Of a DNA stretch of 64,000 nucleotides, positions 60,241 through 64,000 are shown piece by piece. The notes beneath the pieces were generated by a model that made no database searches, was not told where the DNA came from, and worked only from the letters and a program-made list of their open reading frames with translations. The position numbers and the translations under genes were made by a program. How positions within the stretch are numbered: position 1 is the stretch's first letter; every line of letters begins with the position of its first letter. Source of the stretch: Xylaria sp. FL1777 (taxonomy: Eukaryota; Ascomycota; Sordariomycetes; Xylariales; Xylariaceae); assembly GCA_022578965.1 (NCBI GenBank), contig MU400567.1, positions 62,001 through 126,000 on the forward strand. The letters are read 5' to 3'.

Positions 60241-63200
60241 GCTTAAAAAAATACTTATAGTATATTTTGCTTAGCATTATAAAGCACCTATAGAATACTT
60301 AGATTAATAAGCCTATAAGTCATTTTTTTTCCACAAAGCAATATTTTGCATTGCTTGCTTTAAGAATCCGTTAAACTATGTGTGCTAACTAAAACGTAAC
60401 CAGGGCTTAAATTTTTGCCTTAACTTAAAAACACTTTATTACTACATTAAAACACGTTTATGTCTTTATATACAATCAACGATTTAGTATATATAAATAA
60501 AACTACAAATAAAAGTAAAACAAAGTAATAAAGCTATAGTTTTTTTTTTATAGCTAAGTACGCTGCTTTTTAGCTAAAATAACTCATTATTGTGTTTTTA
60601 GCTTAATGTACGCAGTTAAAAGCATTAATATTATATAACTTATAAGTTATAACCTTACTATAAATATTTATATAAGTAGCCGTTTTATATATAGCAATAA
60701 TAACACTAGTTTTTATCTTTTTTTATAACTTTAAATATATATATACTAAAATACAAGATTATTAAAGTTAGCTTGCAGTACTGCTGTTTTTTCTTTTTGC
60801 TTTTTCGCAGTTAAGCTGCTTTTTTTCTGTATGATTTAACTTATGTTTTTTTTATTAGCTATTTTATATATTTTTCTGTGTTACTTAGTTTATTATCTTT
60901 TAGCTTAAAATCATTTTTTGTTAGTTATAAGCTATTAAAGTATAGCCTTAAAAGTACTAAAGTATAAAGTAAAGCTTATAAAGTGTTATATTTTAGTTAA
61001 ATTCTGCAAAGTATTAATAAATAGTATTAAATATAAGTAATAGCATATAACATTAAGTTTATTTATTATATTAATTGTTTATTGTTTATATTATGTAAAC
61101 ATAACTAGCAAGCTATGCAGATTTTATATAAAAGCTCTTAACTTTTTAATATAGGTTTATTTATAGATATTTATTAGTTAAGTAATTTAGCTTTAAAATA
61201 TAATTCTTTATATTTAATAAATAGAGTAAAAATAATAAAGCTAGACTTAAAGGGCTTTAAGCTAACGTTTGGCTATAATTAATTAAATAAACAGCTAAAA
61301 TAAAAAAACAAACAAATAAAAAAATTTAAGCTTAAATTATTTTTTGCTAGTTTAAAGTGTTTATTAGCTTAGTTAAATTTAGTGTTTTATTGCTAAATTA
61401 GTAAGCTATAACTAATTAAAAAAGTTTATAACTGTTAGCGCACGTTTAAGGTTTTGCTTAAATTAGTATATTTAATAACTAATTACGTATAGTATAATTA
61501 TAGAGTTTTTTTTAGCTAAAGCTATAACAAACAACTTTACTTTTTAAGTTAAATGTTTTAAGTTTTATATTTTTTATTTTATAAATTAAGTACAAAAAAC
61601 AATAATAGTGTTTTAGCGCTGTTTAAGTGTTTATATAACAAGCTTGTTAAAATAAAAATAAAACGCTAACGAATTAAAAAAGGTTTATAATAAAAGAACA
61701 AATGCACAATTGTTTAATATTTATGCTTGCTAAATATTAACCTTTTTGCGTTAAAAAAGCTAAAAAAATAACTGTGTTAAAATATAAAACGCTAAAAAGC
61801 AAAGTAGTAAGTTTGCATTATAAATAGCAAACGCATTAATTAAAAACAAAAAGCATACAGCGTTAAATAAAGCTTAATATATTATGTATTTTATAATAGT
61901 TAAAACTTAAAAATGTAATAAAACTAGCTAAAAAGCTAGCTAAAGGTTTAGCTTACGAAGTAGTAAGCTATAATATATATATGTAAAAAGTGCATAACAT
62001 AGTTAGCATTAACGTAATTAATTGTGCTATTTTTATATGCACTTTTGTTGTTATTCTAGTAAATTTAATTGCTTTAATAACTACGGTTATTTTAATTACG
62101 GCATAAATTATCTTTATTATTTGCTGGATTAACGGTGTTTTTTGTGTTTTTTTTACTGTTTTAAGGGTTTTTAAAAATGTTAACTATGCCTTTAAAAAAA
62201 TCCAGAAGTACTATAATAGCGCTAAAAAAAAAAAAAAAACTATTAGAAGCATAATTGTAGTTATAATAAAGTTAAGTGCTATTACTACTACAATAGCTAT
62301 AAAAGAATTCGTTTTTTTTAACAAAGGCTTTAAGCTTTATAAAGCGTTTATTTTACATTTAGCGCGCTTTATTTACTTTATACTATTGCTTTATTGCTAA
62401 AAATTTATTAGTACTAACTTGTTTACGTAAGTTTTAAATAATATTACTAGTTTATTACAATTTAACAAGTAATTTAAGGTTTTCGTTTAAATTATTATAA
62501 ACGCAATAAGTAATGTAGTTTTTATTAGCACTACTTATTTTGCAATAATAATAAACCTTTGCATTAATATACTTTTTTACAGATTTAAAGGTTTCTTTAG
62601 CAAAAGCATGCTTTTTTTAATTAGCAAGCTTTATAATTTTAAGTTTATTTTTCTAAAAACGTTATTAAAGCAAACGTTTAGCTTTTTTAAAGTTATAAAT
62701 AATAGTTTATTTAGTTATATTTTTTAAACTTTCGAACTAAATAATACCTGCTAACATAAAGTTAAAAAGTATGCTTACTTTAAATTTCTTTAAAACTGTA
62801 GCATTTTTATAATAAAAACTTAGCAGTTTAAGTTTGCTAATATACTGCATTACTAATATAATGTTATAATATTTAAATAGCTTTAGCTTAAGCAAGATTT
62901 TGCTAAAACTATTGTTATTATAAACTATGTTATATTAGTTTTATAAAAAACCTAGTAGCAGCTTTAGGTTTTTAGCAAAATTACCTAGAAGTAAAGTAAC
63001 ATAAACAAAAAACTAAGCATTAAGATTAAAATACACGTTAAAGTAACCTGTTATATTTAGATTAACGCAGATGTTTTAATATATATATTTTTTTTGCTGT
63101 TTATGTAACACAAACAGATTTCGCAAAAAACTAGCATTTTAAAAACTATTGTAAGTTTATGCGATTTTTAGTAGTTTTTAGCTGCTTAACATTATTAGCT

Positions 63201-64000
63201 AAAACAGATTATTTGCTAAGTATAGCAAAGCAAATAAAAGTAGAACTAAAATTTGCAAAAGCAGATTATTTATATTAGCAGAGCTATTTTGCTTAAAGAA
63301 TTACAGTAGCAGTAATAAAGCTATAACTAAAGCAACAAACTAGGTTAACAGTTGCTCGAATTTTTCCGGTGTTTTTATTGCTGCTAAAATATAAGCTTAA
63401 CTTTAAAATAGCTAAAATTTTCGTTTAACTTTACTTAATCGGTTTAATACTATGTAAGCTTATAGCTAGATTTCTATAGTAATAAAAAGTTCAAAGTTTT
63501 TAAAGAATTTTAGCAAAATATTATTCATTATTTTATATATAATAACTATATTTTATAGTTTGTTTGTTTGTAAGTATTAGTATTAACGTTGCAGTTAAAA
63601 TAGCTAAAATAGTTAAAATAATTAAGATTATTAAAATAGTTCTAAAAACAATAATTTATATAATAAATGTTAAGATAAATTCGTAGAATAATTAAACATA
63701 TAGCTTATAAATAAAACTTAGCAAACATTACTGCTTATATTTTAAACAAAATTAAGCTGCAAAAATTCCCTAATATTAAATAACGCTATTTTTTCGCTTA
63801 ATATAACAAACGCGTAAAAAACAACAAGCAACAATATAGTAAATAATATAGTAAATCTTTAGCAGGTTTTCTTTATTAAACCTAATTAGCTTTAAGGTAA
63901 AAAAACAGCAATAGTTTTAGTAGTAAAGCAAACGCTAAAAAAGTAGCTATAGCGAACTTAGTAAGTTTAACTAAGCTAATAAATAGCAAATAAACAGGAT
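60241..64000. other. Degraded DNA without identified genes
   Basis: RIP-type sequence to the end of the window. A plus-strand patch at 62,065-62,145 keeps a Tyr/Asn/Gly-like frame (NCFNNYGYFNYGINYLYYLL), perhaps from a low-complexity protein, but no family is recognised. No element ends were seen. Confidence 0.4.

Larger units (their letters stand above)
1..64000. other. RIP-mutated AT-rich isochore (whole window)
   Basis: Seen: extremely low C+G, dense TpA, scarcity of CpA/TpG and of TGA, and abundant AGCT and TTAGC words. Stops inside otherwise continuous frames are TAA or TAG, almost never TGA. Pairs of related copies inside the window (for example 7.0-8.2 kb against 20.7-21.9 kb) differ mostly by C/T or G/A. 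Known: repeat-induced point mutation in Pezizomycotina turns C into T in duplicated DNA, mainly at CpA, and leaves this pattern. Inferred: the window is transposon-rich heterochromatin of a filamentous ascomycete. Organelle or bacterial origin is unlikely because no intact genes or RNA genes are present. Confidence 0.88.

Noticed and set aside
1..64000. Organellar, plastid or endosymbiont genome because of the AT content
   Set aside because: No intact genes, tRNAs or rRNAs in 64 kb. There are several decayed nuclear-type transposons and a clear transition signature between repeats.

Overview
The window looks like a slice of an AT-rich isochore from a filamentous ascomycete (Pezizomycotina) that has been mutated by repeat-induced point mutation (RIP). 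C+G is very low throughout. TpA is everywhere, while CpA, TpG and TGA are scarce. Wherever two related copies can be compared, they differ mainly by C/T and G/A transitions. No intact protein gene, tRNA or rRNA is visible, and short open stretches are mostly chance frames. What can be read is the remains of transposable elements and a few 'ghost' reading frames whose Gln, Arg or Trp codons have become TAA/TAG. Organism and process are inferred from composition and decayed motifs, not from a search.

Region 1-6.6 kb has no recognisable gene. At 6.6-12.7 kb lies a minus-strand Tad1-like LINE, split by a 2.2-kb insertion at 8.27-10.5 kb. That insertion holds a plus-strand reverse transcriptase fragment and a copy of repeat family A. 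At 13.1-13.6 kb there is a 168-bp inverted-repeat element and a near-perfect palindrome. At 14.3-17.6 kb a single plus-strand ghost frame of about 1,100 codons, of unknown family, can be followed.

Region 18.7-32.5 kb is a nest. A family A element was split by a second LINE copy (19.58-24.73 kb, 14-bp target duplication). It was split again by a 7.3-kb element (24.90-32.22 kb) with terminal inverted repeats of at least 340 bp and an 8-bp target duplication. Inside that 7.3-kb element is a RIP-killed RecQ-like superfamily 2 helicase (plus strand) and a second, unidentified frame facing it on the minus strand. This helicase-carrying inverted-repeat element is the most interesting object in the window.

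At 33.8-38.0 kb, two 52-bp direct repeats 4,140 bp apart bracket an Asn-rich Gag-like frame with a CCHC zinc knuckle. At 38.6-39.0 kb is the DNA-binding half of a pogo/Fot-type transposase. At 46.95-48.06 kb is a coiled-coil ghost frame. At 50.8-51.7 kb is the RNase H part of a third LINE, on the minus strand. From 54.8 to 60.3 kb there is a cluster of tandem repeats with 18-, 186-, 20- and 17-bp units. The remaining stretches are RIP-degraded sequence in which I see nothing specific.
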